From: Ralstonia pickettii
GTDB lineage: Bacteria; Pseudomonadota; Gammaproteobacteria; Burkholderiales; Burkholderiaceae
DNA length: 64,000 bases
Direction: 5' to 3'
NCBI RefSeq assembly: GCF_000607165.1
Contig: NZ_JFZG01000003.1
Coordinates: 1 to 64,000, forward strand
Position numbers and translations under genes: made by a program. Below, piece by piece: positions 51,641-60,758 of this stretch; position 1 is the stretch's first letter; each line of letters begins with the position of its first letter. The notes below the pieces were generated by a model, which saw only the letters and a program-made list of their open reading frames with translations, was not told the origin of the DNA and did not search any database.

Positions 51641-51960
51641 CAGGAGGGAGACGAAGCCAAGCCATAGCGTTTGAGGACAAGCACCTATGCTCGGCGCTTG
51701 CCCGCTATACCCGAGGTTTCCACACCTCGATCGTTTTCTCTATGGCACCGAAAGCGATGGCGCAGAGTGTACTGATGGCCGCTTCGTCTGAGCAGGGGCG
51801 AAACTATAAATCAGAATTTGCTGACGTCCGGCGCCAATGCCGCCCGGTGTGCCCTGTTGGGTGACTGGTCTCTCGGTTTCCTGTTGGCCCGGCAACGTCG
51901 CCGAGCACTCCCGCAAAGCCCGGCGTACACTAAAAAACTACTCAGTACGGGAGAAAAATC

Positions 51961-52278
51961 ATGCCCGAGGCCGACCCCAAGAGCACTTTTCGCGGGCTTC
52001 CATTGACCCCCGAACAAGATGCTGAGATTCGTCACTACATAAAGCAAAAGACGCACCGAGGCGAGCCATGGGACACGCCCGAGTTGGGTGCCATGCTCGA
52101 CGATATGCTGGAGCCTCCTCCCGGCGACCTGGAGGAGTCGGATGAATTCCTGGCCGAAGAGCGAGGCGAAATAGAACGCGCGGCCTCCTCGATTGATGAG
52201 GCAATGGATCCGATTGAGGCCAGCGAAGAACTGAACGCCGCGAGAGAATCCGAGGCCATGAAGAAGCCGCAGCGCTAG
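51961..52278 (+). CDS. Small acidic hypothetical protein
   Basis: Start at ATG 51961 behind GGGAG. A 105-residue acidic soluble protein: PKSTFRGLPLTPEQDAEIRHYIKQK at the N-terminus, then GEPWDTPELGAMLDDMLEPPP, then a Glu-rich helical tail. The N-terminal part resembles small proteins carried on plasmids and integrative elements, but I cannot name a family. Good ribosome site makes it likely real. Confidence 0.6.
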   Translation: MPEADPKSTFRGLPLTPEQDAEIRHYIKQKTHRGEPWDTPELGAMLDDMLEPPPGDLEESDEFLAEERGEIERAASSIDEAMDPIEASEELNAARESEAMKKPQR

Positions 52279-52596
52279 AGGTCGGCGACTGTTGGATGTC
52301 AGCTGTCGCTGACATGCCAGTTTCCGTTGCCGGAAGGTCAAGCGTTGTTGTGCCAAATGCGAAAAACCCGGCAGCTTCGACAGTGGAGTGGCCGGCGTCT
52401 TTTTGACCGTCGAAGCTATGCGAGTCCATCTCGTGCTGTGCGGCAAGCGCCAGGAGTCACGAAAACGCTGTCGACGGCGGCCCGCCCAAGCGCCCGATAC
52501 CTCACAAATCCCCTCAGGAATGGTTTGTCACTCCTTCCATCCATGACTAGACTGAATCACATGTGACTTTCTTTGCCACTGGCGGAACCCCCGCCG
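52279..52596. other. Region upstream of the cytochrome bd operon
   Basis: About 320 bp. The right part holds the promoter and palindrome at 52525-52566. The left part has the phrase CCCGGCAGCTTCG, also present in the icd terminator, followed by a T5 run at about 52400, perhaps a weak terminator for the preceding gene. No FNR-type dyad seen. Confidence 0.4.
52525..52566 (+). promoter_or_regulatory. Predicted cyd operon promoter with palindrome
   Basis: TTGTCA (52525-52530), 17-bp spacer, TAGACT (52548-52553) is a good sigma-70 match. The perfect palindrome TCACATGTGA (52557-52566) sits on the predicted start site and could be an operator. Confidence 0.55.
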
Positions 52597-53106
52597 ATGG
52601 CACCGACGCGTGCCAAGTCTCGTCTGCCCGTGAGCCCCAACGACCGCCGACTCGTCCGCCATCTGCTGATCATCGTCGCCATCAAGCTGGTGGTGCTGAG
52701 CGCGCTGTGGTGGGTGTTCGTGCGAGACCACCGGGTGCCGGTCGACGCCGAGCGGGCCGCTGATCGACTGATCGTGACACCGTCAGCAGCGCAGGGAGGC
52801 AACCGTGATTTCCGAGCATCTTGTCGATCTGTCCCGGCTGCAGTTCGCGGCCACGGCGATGTACCACTTCCTGTTCGTGCCGCTCACGCTGGGCATGGTC
52901 TGGCTGCTGGTCATCATGGAGAGCGTCTACGTGATGACCAACAAGGTCATCTGGAAAGACATGACGCGCTTCTGGGGCAAGCTGTTCGGCATCAACTTTG
53001 CGCTGGGCGTGACGACGGGCATCACGCTCGAATTCCAGTTCGGCACCAACTGGGCGTACTACTCGCACTACGTGGGCGATGTCTTTGGTGCGCCGCTGGC
53101 CATTGA
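52597..53106 (+). CDS. CydP-like small subunit frame without early stop
   Basis: From ATG 52597 the first 60 residues look like the cytochrome bd small subunit CydP: NDRRLVRHLLIIVAIKLVVLSALWWVFV is a single membrane helix followed by VPVDAERAADRLI. Proteins of that family end about here, but this frame has no stop until 53106, running 302 nt into cydA with composition unlike protein. Either a frameshift removed the stop, or the tail is translated. The genuine domain is roughly 52597-52800. It is first in the cyd operon. Confidence 0.55.
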   Translation: MAPTRAKSRLPVSPNDRRLVRHLLIIVAIKLVVLSALWWVFVRDHRVPVDAERAADRLIVTPSAAQGGNRDFRASCRSVPAAVRGHGDVPLPVRAAHAGHGLAAGHHGERLRDDQQGHLERHDALLGQAVRHQLCAGRDDGHHARIPVRHQLGVLLALRGRCLWCAAGH

Positions 53107-54361
53107 AGGGCTGATGGCGTTCTTTCTGGAATCCACCTTCATCGGCCTGTTCTTCTTCGGGTGGGATCGCCTTTCCAAGACGCAGCACTTGCTGGTGACG
53201 ACGCTGATGGCGATCGGCACCAATCTTTCCGCGCTGTGGATTCTGATCGCCAACGGCTGGATGCAGAACCCGGTCGGCGCCGAATTCAACTGGCAGACCA
53301 TGCGCATGGAGATGCACGACTTCTGGGCCGTGGTCTTCAACCCGATCGCGCAGGCCAAGTTCGTGCATACCGTGTCGGCGGGTTACGTGACGGGCGCGAT
53401 GTTCGTGCTGTCGATTTCGAGCTGGTACTTGCTGCGCGGCCGCGATGTGGAATTCGCGCGACGCAGCTTTCGCGTGGCGGCTGCGTTCGGCCTAGCCAGC
53501 GTGTGCTCCGTGATTGTGCTGGGCGATGAGTCCGGCTACACCGTGGGCGAAGCGCAGCAAACCAAGATGGCCGCTATCGAGGCCATGTGGGAGACCGAGC
53601 CCGCGCCGGCCAGCTTCAACGTGATTGCATCGATCAATCAGCGCGAGCAGAAGAACGACTGGGCGGTCGAGATTCCGTGGGTGATGGGGCTGATCGGCAC
53701 GCGCTCGGTGTCCAAGCAGATTCCGGGCATCCATGAGATCAAGGCGCGCAATCGCGGCCGAATCATGAGCGGTATCGAGGCTGTGGCCGCGCTGGAAACG
53801 GTGCGCCAGCATCCGGGCGATGCGGCGGCGCTCCAGACCCTGCAGATCCATCAGCAAGACTTGGGCTTTGGCCTGCTGCTCAAGAAATACGTGAGCGACG
53901 TGCGGCAAGCCACGCCCGAGATGATCGACAAGGCTGTCGACGATACCGTGCCGCGCGTGTGGCCGATGTTCTGGGGCTTTCGCGTGATGGTCGGGTTGGG
54001 TTTCCTGATGTTGGCGCTGTTTGGCCTCTCGTTCTGGAGCACATTGCGGCCGCAGCGCAAGGCACCGGCATGGCTGCTGCGCTGGGCGCTGTGGATGCTG
54101 CCCGCACCGTGGATCGCCATCGAACTGGGTTGGGTGGTAGCAGAGTACGGCCGTCAGCCGTGGACCATCTACGGCGTGCTGCCCACGCATCTGAGTGTGT
54201 CGACGTTGAGCGAGGCAAGCCTGTATGGCTCGCTCGCAGGCTTCATCGGTTTCTACACGCTGCTGTTGATCGTTGAGATGTACCTGATGATCCGGTTCGC
54301 GCGTCAGGGGCCGGGCAGCCTCGGCACTGGCCGCTACGCTTTCGAAGCCGCCCACGCTTGA
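52805..54361 (+). CDS. cydA: Cytochrome bd ubiquinol oxidase subunit I
   Basis: GTG start at 52805 behind GGGAGGC. The 518-residue, nine-helix protein has heme ligands H in ATAMYHFLFVPLTLG, H in FVHTVSAGYVTGAMFV, and M in FRVMVGLGFLML. The quinol-binding loop (EIPWVMGLIGTRSVSKQIPGI through KDLGFGLLLKKY-like segment) is of the long E. coli CydA type, not the short cyanide-insensitive form. The enzyme oxidises quinol and reduces oxygen with high affinity. Operon cydP-like, cydA, cydB, cydX, ybgE. Confidence 0.96.
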   Translation: MISEHLVDLSRLQFAATAMYHFLFVPLTLGMVWLLVIMESVYVMTNKVIWKDMTRFWGKLFGINFALGVTTGITLEFQFGTNWAYYSHYVGDVFGAPLAIEGLMAFFLESTFIGLFFFGWDRLSKTQHLLVTTLMAIGTNLSALWILIANGWMQNPVGAEFNWQTMRMEMHDFWAVVFNPIAQAKFVHTVSAGYVTGAMFVLSISSWYLLRGRDVEFARRSFRVAAAFGLASVCSVIVLGDESGYTVGEAQQTKMAAIEAMWETEPAPASFNVIASINQREQKNDWAVEIPWVMGLIGTRSVSKQIPGIHEIKARNRGRIMSGIEAVAALETVRQHPGDAAALQTLQIHQQDLGFGLLLKKYVSDVRQATPEMIDKAVDDTVPRVWPMFWGFRVMVGLGFLMLALFGLSFWSTLRPQRKAPAWLLRWALWMLPAPWIAIELGWVVAEYGRQPWTIYGVLPTHLSVSTLSEASLYGSLAGFIGFYTLLLIVEMYLMIRFARQGPGSLGTGRYAFEAAHA

Positions 54362-54371
54362 GGAGAACGCC

Positions 54372-55514
54372 ATGTTCGACTACCCAACCCTCAAGGTCAT
54401 CTGGTGGCTGCTCATCGGTGTGTTGCTGATCGGCTTTGCCATCATGGACGGACACGACATGGGCGTCGGCACGCTGCTGCCGTTTGTCGGCAAGACCGAC
54501 GACGAGCGCCGCGTGATGATCAACACCATCGGCCCGCACTGGGATGGCAACCAGGTCTGGTTCATCACGGGCGGCGGTGCCATCTTTGCCGCGTGGCCGC
54601 TGGTATATGCCACCGCGTTCAGCGGGTTCTACTGGGCGATGCTGGCGGTGCTGTGGGCGCTATTCTTCCGGCCGGTCGGGTTTGACTATCGGAGCAAGAT
54701 CCACAATGCGACGTGGCGCAAAGTGTGGGACGTGGGCCTCTTCATCGGGGGCGCGGTGCCGCCGCTCATCTTTGGCGTGGCGTTCGGCAATCTGCTGCAG
54801 GGCGTGCCGTTTCACTTCGACAACTTCATGGTGGTGACGTACACCGGCACGTTCTGGCAACTGCTGAATCCGTTTGCCATCCTGACGGGCGTGGTGTCGA
54901 GCGCGATGATCACCATGCATGGCGGCATCTACCTCGCCCACCGGACGGAGGGTGCTGTCCAACAACGCGCCACCAATGCTGCCACTGGCGCGGCCATCGT
55001 CGCGGTGGTGGCGTTTATTGCAGCCGGCGCATGGTTGCACGCCGGCAGCATCGAAGGCTTCGTCATCACCTCGGCTATCGACCCCGCGGGGCTTGCCAAC
55101 CCGATGGCCAAGACCGTCGCGCGTACGGCTGACGCATGGTGGCGCAACTATCAGAAGCAGCCGTTGTTGTGGGCGTTGCCGGCAATTGGCGTGATTGGCC
55201 CGCTGCTGGCCGTCGTGCTGTCGCGGGCGGGGCGCACGCTTATTGCGTTTGTGCTGTCGTCGCTGGGGCTGGCGGGCATCATCACGACGGCCGGGGCATC
55301 GATGTTCCCGTTTGTGCTGCCTTCATCTAGCATGCCCGGCGCCAGCCTCACGGTGTGGGACAGCGTTTCCAGCCACTTCACGCTTGGCCTGATGTTCTGG
55401 GCGGCGATCATCTTTACGCCCATCGTCATCGCCTACACAAGCTGGTGCTACCGCGTGATGCGCGGCAAGGTGACGGTCGAACACATCCGCGCCAACGAGC
55501 ACTCGGCTTACTAA
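54372..55514 (+). CDS. cydB: Cytochrome bd ubiquinol oxidase subunit II
   Basis: A 380-residue, eight-helix protein starting MFDYPTLKVIWWLLIGVLLIGFAIMDGHDMGVG, followed by IGPHWDGNQVWFITGGGAIFAAWP and RPVGFDYRSKI, all standard CydB sequences. It pairs with CydA in the inner membrane. It lies 10 bp after cydA with GAGGAG before its ATG. Confidence 0.97.
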   Translation: MFDYPTLKVIWWLLIGVLLIGFAIMDGHDMGVGTLLPFVGKTDDERRVMINTIGPHWDGNQVWFITGGGAIFAAWPLVYATAFSGFYWAMLAVLWALFFRPVGFDYRSKIHNATWRKVWDVGLFIGGAVPPLIFGVAFGNLLQGVPFHFDNFMVVTYTGTFWQLLNPFAILTGVVSSAMITMHGGIYLAHRTEGAVQQRATNAATGAAIVAVVAFIAAGAWLHAGSIEGFVITSAIDPAGLANPMAKTVARTADAWWRNYQKQPLLWALPAIGVIGPLLAVVLSRAGRTLIAFVLSSLGLAGIITTAGASMFPFVLPSSSMPGASLTVWDSVSSHFTLGLMFWAAIIFTPIVIAYTSWCYRVMRGKVTVEHIRANEHSAY

Positions 55515-55537
55515 CCACGGCACAGGAGCGCAAATCC

Positions 55538-55666
55538 ATGTGGTACTTCAGTTGGGTCCTGGGTGTCGGCTTTGCAGTGCTGCTGGCGGTGCTCAACGCA
55601 ATGTGGGGTGAGGTGAGCGACGACCGCGCGGCCAACGCGAACAATCCGAACCCGGACCGCGAGTGA
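55538..55666 (+). CDS. cydX: Cytochrome bd small subunit CydX
   Basis: A 42-residue single-helix protein beginning MWYFSWVLGVGFAVLLAVLNAMWGE, the CydX signature, with AGGAG before the ATG at 55538. CydX stabilises the CydAB complex and its hemes. The stop overlaps the next start by 4 nt. Confidence 0.94.
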   Translation: MWYFSWVLGVGFAVLLAVLNAMWGEVSDDRAANANNPNPDRE

Positions 55667-55950
55667 GCACAGCGAACGTGAACGCCACCGACAAGCCGCG
55701 CATCCATGCCGCCAGCTTGGCCGCAGGGTTGCTCGTGATGGCGGTGGGCACGGTGTATCCGTACATCCTCGCCAATCGCGACGGGCATGCCGACCACGGT
55801 CTGGCCATACTGCTGTTCTGGGCGATGAGTGCGGGGCTGGTGCGCGGTGTGGGGTTTGTTCCGCGCAACAAGGTCTGGCGCGTGCTGTTTTCCGGGTGGG
55901 CCTGCGCGCTGGCCCTGACGCTGTTCGGGCTGCTGCGCGCCTTTGGATAG
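55663..55950 (+). CDS. ybgE: Cyd operon protein YbgE
   Basis: GTG start at 55663 overlapping cydX. The 95-residue protein has three membrane helices (ASLAAGLLVMAVGTVYPY, LAILLFWAMSAGLVRGVGF and WRVLFSGWACALALTLFGLL) and the YbgE pattern VGFVPRNKVWRVLF. Its role in bd oxidase assembly or function is not settled. Last gene of the cyd operon. Confidence 0.88.
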   Translation: MSTANVNATDKPRIHAASLAAGLLVMAVGTVYPYILANRDGHADHGLAILLFWAMSAGLVRGVGFVPRNKVWRVLFSGWACALALTLFGLLRAFG

Positions 55951-55954
55951 CGCC

Positions 55955-56575
55955 TTAGCGCGGCAGCCGGGTGGTGCCGGCCGGCGGCGGTTCAGACGAA
56001 CGCCCCCGCAGCGCATCCCGCACGCGCCGCACGCCGCGCCACAGCTTGGGCAGTAACCATACCGATACCAACAGCAGCAGCCCCAGGACCACCAAGAACG
56101 CAACTGGCAGGAAAAATGCCATCAGCAAACCACCGCTGGCGGCCACGTCTTCACTGAACGACGCCACCCAGTTCGAGAACGGTTCCGGCGACGTGTTGAT
56201 CAGCGCCCGCGTGCCAGCCTTGGTGGCATGTGCCGTGCCGGCCAGCGTCCCGCCAATCAGTCCTGCAGCCACCATCCATTGCGGATCGAGCTGCCCGAAA
56301 GCGGCCGCAGCCAGAATCGCGCCCGCAGGCACGCGGATGAAGGTCTGAATGCCATCCCAGACGGAATCGAAACCGGGAATCTTGTCGGCGAGGAATTCCG
56401 CCACGGCCAGCACGCCGGCCAAGCCGATCACCCACCACGATTCCAGCATCTGCAGGCCGGGCGGCAAATGCAGCCAACCCGTGCGGCCGAGCACGCCGGC
56501 AGCAAATACGGCCAGATAGAGACGGAATCCGCTGGTCCAGGACAGCCCGGCAGCCAGCGCGGCAGTTTCCAGCAT
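55955..56575 (-). CDS. DUF4126 family membrane protein
   Basis: A 206-residue protein with about five membrane helices: ALAAGLSWTSGFRLYLAVFAAGVLGR at the N-terminus, FLADKIPGFDSVWDGIQTFIRVPAGAILAAAAFG in the middle and VAFLVVLGLLLLVSVWLLPKLWR near the end, matching DUF4126. The family is of unknown function; the DKIPGxDS-like motif is conserved. Convergent with the cyd operon, 4 bp apart. Confidence 0.88.
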   Translation of the reverse strand: MLETAALAAGLSWTSGFRLYLAVFAAGVLGRTGWLHLPPGLQMLESWWVIGLAGVLAVAEFLADKIPGFDSVWDGIQTFIRVPAGAILAAAAFGQLDPQWMVAAGLIGGTLAGTAHATKAGTRALINTSPEPFSNWVASFSEDVAASGGLLMAFFLPVAFLVVLGLLLLVSVWLLPKLWRGVRRVRDALRGRSSEPPPAGTTRLPR

Positions 56576-56653
56576 GTGGCTCCTTGGGGCGGAGAGGGCA
56601 GACGAACGGCCAGTCGATATTGCAGTGTAGTGCGCGCTCGCCTGCGCCGCGGC

Positions 56654-57109
56654 CTAAAGCAGCGATTTGCCCTGCGACAGGATCTTGTCGCAAGCCTGTT
56701 TGGTGATCTGCGACTTGATGCTGCTCAGGTCGAATTTGTTGCCATCCGAACTCGTCAGGATGCCCTTTGTGCCGTCGGTGTAACCCGGGTTCGACGCGGG
56801 CGCCCCGCCCAGCTTGCCGAGCAGCTTGTCCTTGACCGACGCTGCATCGGTTGCGCCGCCCAGGTAATTGTTCTTCATGCAGAATTCCAGCACGCCAGCC
56901 ACATTGCCGGTGCTCCCTGACGTCAATGACCCGAGTGACGGCACACCGCCCAGGCTGCCGATGTTGCCAAGGCCACCAGTGGCGCCCTGGCTGTTGCCCT
57001 GCGTGGCCCCTTTGATGAGGTCTCCGATCTGGGCGTGGGCGGCAGCAGGAAGTAGCACGGCAATCAGCAGTGTGGCCGTGGCGGCGGTGCGGGTCAGATG
57101 ATGTTTCAT
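56654..57109 (-). CDS. Exported DUF2501 protein (YjjA-like)
   Basis: Start at ATG 57109 with AAGGAG upstream. The 151-residue protein has a signal peptide (cleavage at AAHAQ, residue 27), a Gly/Ser/Asn-rich section (GATQGNSQGATGGLGNIGSLGG) and a C-terminal DUF2501 domain (VAGVLEFCMKNNYLGG, KDKLLGKLGG, SSIKSQITKQACDKILSQGKSLL) with two cysteines that may pair. E. coli YjjA belongs to this family; function unknown. Confidence 0.85.
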   Translation of the reverse strand: MKHHLTRTAATATLLIAVLLPAAAHAQIGDLIKGATQGNSQGATGGLGNIGSLGGVPSLGSLTSGSTGNVAGVLEFCMKNNYLGGATDAASVKDKLLGKLGGAPASNPGYTDGTKGILTSSDGNKFDLSSIKSQITKQACDKILSQGKSLL

Positions 57110-57223
57110 GCGCGGGGCTCCTTGAAATGACACGGGGATCATCCTTACCGTAGCGCACAACGCACTGAAATGACGTGTTGCGCCCGATGAGGTATCTCCG
57201 TCATTGTCTGGCGCCGCGGCAAC

Positions 57224-57252
57224 AAAAAACCCGGCACATCGCCGGGTTTTTT
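57224..57252. terminator. Terminator of csp gene (bidirectional form)
   Basis: Stem ACCCGGC / GCCGGGT with an ACATC loop, A-run before and T-run after. It follows the csp stop by about 50 bp on the minus strand. Confidence 0.88.
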
Positions 57253-57298
57253 GCATTTGGACACCGTCGCCATCTGGCGCGGTGCCGCGCAACGCCAA

Positions 57299-57502
57299 TC
57301 AGGCAGCCTGAATGTTGGTAGCCTGCTTGCCCTTCGGGCCTTGCGTCACTTCAAACGAGACGCGCTGATTTTCCTTGAGCGTCTTGAAGCCAGCCATCTG
57401 GATGGCCGAGAAATGCGCAAACAGCTCTTCGCCGCCTTCGTCAGGCGAGATGAAACCGAAACCCTTGGCGTCGTTAAACCATTTGACCGTACCGAGTGCC
57501 AT
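57299..57502 (-). CDS. cspA: Cold-shock domain protein
   Basis: Start at ATG 57502 after GGAGGGG. The 67-residue protein is a single cold-shock domain: [24 protein letters not shown] carrying RNP1-type GFGFI and LFAHFSAIQ as RNP2. It binds single-stranded RNA and DNA as an RNA chaperone. The letter name is the generic one; which csp paralogue this is cannot be told from sequence. A promoter about 275 bp upstream implies a long leader, as in cold-inducible csp mRNAs. Confidence 0.93.
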   Translation of the reverse strand: MALGTVKWFNDAKGFGFISPDEGGEELFAHFSAIQMAGFKTLKENQRVSFEVTQGPKGKQATNIQAA

Positions 57503-57782
57503 GAAAACCCCTCCGTTAAAACACAAGTCCGAGCCGGGAGGTATGCCTGTCGGGGCAGTGCAGAGCGGTACCGCGCAGTCATCGCCCGGTCGCCGGCCTG
57601 CACGGCACGACGAATGGCGCGGGTGGAACCGCGCCGCAAGCGATCGGTCTTCTTGTGGCAAACGCCACAGCCTGAAGCGGTTGTCGATCTGTTGTCGACT
57701 GGTGTGAGGCCTCCCGGGCTCACCATTCATGCGGCTCGCTGCCAACGGTTTGCGGGGCAGTAGGGCGCACATGCTGAATTCG

Positions 57783-57811
57783 ATTGTTCGAGGAATGTAA
57801 GAGACTGTCAA
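57783..57811 (-). promoter_or_regulatory. Predicted csp promoter
   Basis: On the minus strand TTGACA (57811-57806), 17-bp spacer, AACAAT (57788-57783). Predicted start near 57776, giving a leader of about 270 nt before the csp ATG. Confidence 0.55.
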
Positions 57812-58043
57812 GGCTACAAAGGGTGGGTTTGTGGCGAAAAACGGTCAATTTCTGAAGAGGATTTGCTCGAAATCCGGCCGATCGCCTCCAAGTATGGAAA
57901 ACGATTGGCTTTGCAGGCGCGGAGCTTGCGCCGGTTCCAGCCAGCTCGGAGGCGGTAAAGCGCTTCGCGCCCGAGGGCTGACGGACGCACGCGGCACGGG
58001 CCAAACCGTTTGTAGACCTTGAAGTCGGTGTTATTTCCCCAAA

Positions 58044-58071
58044 TTGCGAACTCGAAAGGAGTGGTTAGAAT
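58044..58071 (+). promoter_or_regulatory. Predicted clpS promoter close to the start codon
   Basis: TTGCGA (58044-58049), 16-bp spacer, TAGAAT (58066-58071). The expected start site falls at about 58077-58079, at or next to the clpS ATG at 58078. The only AGGAG sequence lies inside the spacer. Confidence 0.45.
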
Positions 58072-58077
58072 AAGACC

Positions 58078-58404
58078 ATGGCAATCCGGCAAGCGACCAC
58101 TCCACAACACGATGCAGGCACCGTCCTGGAGCGGAAAGAGCAAGCGCTCAAACCGCCCGCGATGTACAAGGTGCTGCTGCTCAACGACGACTACACCCCG
58201 ATGGAATTCGTCGTGATGGTTCTTCAGCAGTATTTCAGCAAAGACCGGGAGACCGCCACACAGATCATGCTGACTGTGCATCGGGAAGGTAGGGGCGTGT
58301 GCGGTATCTACACACGGGATATCGCCGCGACGAAAGTGGAATTAGTGTCAACCCATGCACGGCAAGCGGGGCATCCGCTGCAGTGCGTGATGGAGGAAGC
58401 ATGA
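58078..58404 (+). CDS. clpS: ATP-dependent Clp protease adaptor ClpS
   Basis: A 108-residue adaptor with the conserved core [28 protein letters not shown], then [23 protein letters not shown]. The NDD and hydrophobic pocket bind N-end-rule substrates and hand them to ClpA. An in-frame stop just upstream fixes the start at or after 58078. Its stop overlaps clpA by 4 nt. Confidence 0.96.
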   Translation: MAIRQATTPQHDAGTVLERKEQALKPPAMYKVLLLNDDYTPMEFVVMVLQQYFSKDRETATQIMLTVHREGRGVCGIYTRDIAATKVELVSTHARQAGHPLQCVMEEA

Positions 58405-60689
58405 TCGCGCAAGAACTGGAAGTCAGCCTGCACATGGCGTTTGTCGAAGCCCGGCAGGCTCGCCACGAATTCATTACGGTGGAGCATCTGCTGCTTGCGC
58501 TGCTGGACAACCCGACGGCCGCGGAGGTGCTGCGCGCCTGCGCCGCCAACATCGAAGACCTTCGCACGCATCTGAAGAACTTCATCGCCGACAACACGCC
58601 TGTGGTGCCCGGCACGGACGAGGTGGACACGCAACCCACGCTGGGTTTCCAGCGCGTGATCCAACGCGCCATCATGCACGTGCAATCCACGTCTAACGGC
58701 AAGAAGGAAGTGACGGGCGCGAACGTGCTGGTCGCCATCTTCGGCGAGAAGGATTCGCACGCGGTGTACTACCTCCAGCAACAGGGCGTGACCCGGCTGG
58801 ACGTCGTGAACTTCATCAGCCACGGAATTCGCAAGGACCAGGCTGAGCCCGCCAAGCAGGGCGAAGGCAACCCCGAGGGCGAAGGCGGCGACGGCAAGGA
58901 AAGCCCGCTTGAGCAGTTCACCCAGAACTTGAACGCGCTGGCCAAGGCCGGCAAGATCGATCCGCTGATCGGTCGCGAGCAGGAAGTCGAGCGCGTGGTG
59001 CAGGTGCTGTGCCGTCGGCGCAAGAACAACCCGCTGCTGGTGGGCGAGGCCGGTGTCGGCAAGACCGCCATCGCCGAAGGCCTGGCATGGCGCATCACCA
59101 AGGGTGAAGTGCCGGACATCCTCGCGAAGTCCGTCGTCTACTCGCTCGACATGGGCGCGCTGCTGGCCGGCACCAAGTACCGCGGTGACTTCGAACAGCG
59201 CCTGAAGGGCGTGCTGAAGTCGCTCAAGGACAACCCGAACGCAGTCCTGTTCATCGACGAGATCCATACGCTGATCGGCGCAGGCGCCGCTTCGGGCGGC
59301 ACGCTGGACGCAAGCAACCTGCTCAAGCCGGCACTGTCCTCAGGCGCGCTCAAGTGCATCGGCGCGACGACGTTCACGGAATATCGCGGCATCTTCGAGA
59401 AAGACGCAGCGCTGTCCCGCCGCTTCCAGAAGATCGACGTGGTGGAGCCGACAGTTGACCAGACCGTGCAGATTTTGCGTGGCCTGAAGTCGCGCTTTGA
59501 AGAGCACCACGGCGTGAAGTACGCGTCGTCGGCGCTCACGGCTGCGGCTGAATTGTCGGCACGCTTCATCACCGACCGCCATTTGCCGGACAAGGCGATC
59601 GACGTGATCGACGAAGCCGGTGCTGCGCAGCGCATCCTGCCGAAGTCGAAGCAGAAGAAGACGATCGGCAAGGGTGAGATCGAAGACATCGTCTCGCGCA
59701 TCGCCCGCGTCCCGCCGCAAAGCGTGTCGCAGGACGATCGCAGCAAGCTGCAGACGCTGGAGCGCGATCTGAAGTCGGTGGTGTTCGGGCAGGACCCGGC
59801 CATCGATGCGCTCGCTTCGGCCATCAAGATGTCGCGTGCTGGCCTGGGCAAGACGGACAAGCCGATCGGCTCGTTCCTGTTCAGCGGCCCGACGGGCGTG
59901 GGCAAGACCGAAGTTGCCAAGCAGCTCGCGTTCATCCTGGGCATCGAGCTGATCCGCTTTGACATGTCGGAGTACATGGAGCGCCATGCGGTGAGCCGGT
60001 TGATCGGCGCGCCTCCGGGCTACGTGGGCTTCGATCAGGGCGGTCTGCTGACGGAAGCCGTGACCAAGAAGCCGCACTGCGTGCTGCTGCTGGACGAGAT
60101 CGAGAAGGCACACCCGGATATCTTCAACATCCTCCTGCAGGTGATGGACCACGGCGCGCTGACGGACAACAACGGCCGCAAGGCGGATTTCCGCAACGTG
60201 ATCATCATCATGACGACCAATGCGGGCGCCGAGACGATGAACAAGGCAACGATCGGTTTCACCACGACGCGCGAACAGGGCGACGAGATGGCCGACATCA
60301 AGCGCATGTTCACGCCGGAGTTCCGCAACCGTCTGGATGCGACCATCAGCTTCCGCTCGCTCGATGAGGAAATCATCATGCGCGTGGTCGACAAGTTCCT
60401 CATGCAGCTGGAAGAGCAACTGCACGAGAAGAAGGTGGACGCCATCTTCACCGAGAAGCTGCGGCGCTTCCTCGCGAAGAAGGGCTTCGACCCGCTGATG
60501 GGTGCGCGCCCGATGCAACGGTTGATTCAAGACTTGATCCGCAAGGCGCTGGCCGACGAACTGCTGTTCGGCAAGTTGACCAATGGAGGCAAGGTGGTCG
60601 TGGACCTGGACGATGCGGATGCAGTGAAGCTGGAATTCTCCGAGAACGAAGCGCCGCCAGCACCTGCCCAGGAAGAAGCGGAAGCTTGA
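58401..60689 (+). CDS. clpA: ATP-dependent Clp protease ATP-binding subunit ClpA
   Basis: Start at ATG 58401 behind GGAGGAAG, overlapping clpS. The 762-residue AAA+ unfoldase has the Clp N-domain ([27 protein letters not shown]), D1 Walker [14 protein letters not shown], Walker [15 protein letters not shown], and D2 Walker [14 protein letters not shown] with the C-terminal [10 protein letters not shown] and [20 protein letters not shown] regions containing the ClpP-docking loop. It unfolds substrates, including those delivered by ClpS, into ClpP. Confidence 0.97.
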   Translation: MIAQELEVSLHMAFVEARQARHEFITVEHLLLALLDNPTAAEVLRACAANIEDLRTHLKNFIADNTPVVPGTDEVDTQPTLGFQRVIQRAIMHVQSTSNGKKEVTGANVLVAIFGEKDSHAVYYLQQQGVTRLDVVNFISHGIRKDQAEPAKQGEGNPEGEGGDGKESPLEQFTQNLNALAKAGKIDPLIGREQEVERVVQVLCRRRKNNPLLVGEAGVGKTAIAEGLAWRITKGEVPDILAKSVVYSLDMGALLAGTKYRGDFEQRLKGVLKSLKDNPNAVLFIDEIHTLIGAGAASGGTLDASNLLKPALSSGALKCIGATTFTEYRGIFEKDAALSRRFQKIDVVEPTVDQTVQILRGLKSRFEEHHGVKYASSALTAAAELSARFITDRHLPDKAIDVIDEAGAAQRILPKSKQKKTIGKGEIEDIVSRIARVPPQSVSQDDRSKLQTLERDLKSVVFGQDPAIDALASAIKMSRAGLGKTDKPIGSFLFSGPTGVGKTEVAKQLAFILGIELIRFDMSEYMERHAVSRLIGAPPGYVGFDQGGLLTEAVTKKPHCVLLLDEIEKAHPDIFNILLQVMDHGALTDNNGRKADFRNVIIIMTTNAGAETMNKATIGFTTTREQGDEMADIKRMFTPEFRNRLDATISFRSLDEEIIMRVVDKFLMQLEEQLHEKKVDAIFTEKLRRFLAKKGFDPLMGARPMQRLIQDLIRKALADELLFGKLTNGGKVVVDLDDADAVKLEFSENEAPPAPAQEEAEA

Positions 60690-60705
60690 CGAGTTTGTCG
60701 CACCA

Positions 60706-60737
60706 AAGAAAAGGCCCGGAATCTCCGGGCCTTTTCT
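60706..60737. terminator. Bidirectional terminator clpA / dut
   Basis: Stem AAAAGGCCCGGA / TCCGGGCCTTTT with an ATC loop between the convergent clpA and dut genes. Confidence 0.9.
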
Positions 60738-60758
60738 TGTTATGCGCGGGCGATGTTG

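Larger units (their letters stand above)
51015..51960. other. Gene-poor stretch with two repeat elements
   Basis: Nearly 950 bp without a well-supported gene. It contains the two related 75-bp inverted-repeat elements (51250-51325 and 51566-51640) flanking a doubtful 64-codon minus-strand frame. Base composition is less GC-rich than neighbours. Long frames on either strand lack ribosome sites and plausible protein composition. Confidence 0.5.
57503..58077. other. csp leader and csp/clpS divergent promoter region
   Basis: About 575 bp. The left half would be transcribed as the 5' untranslated leader of the csp mRNA; the right part carries the csp promoter (57783-57811) and the clpS promoter candidate (58044-58071). 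No gene recognised; several unbroken frames in it lack ribosome sites. Confidence 0.5.
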
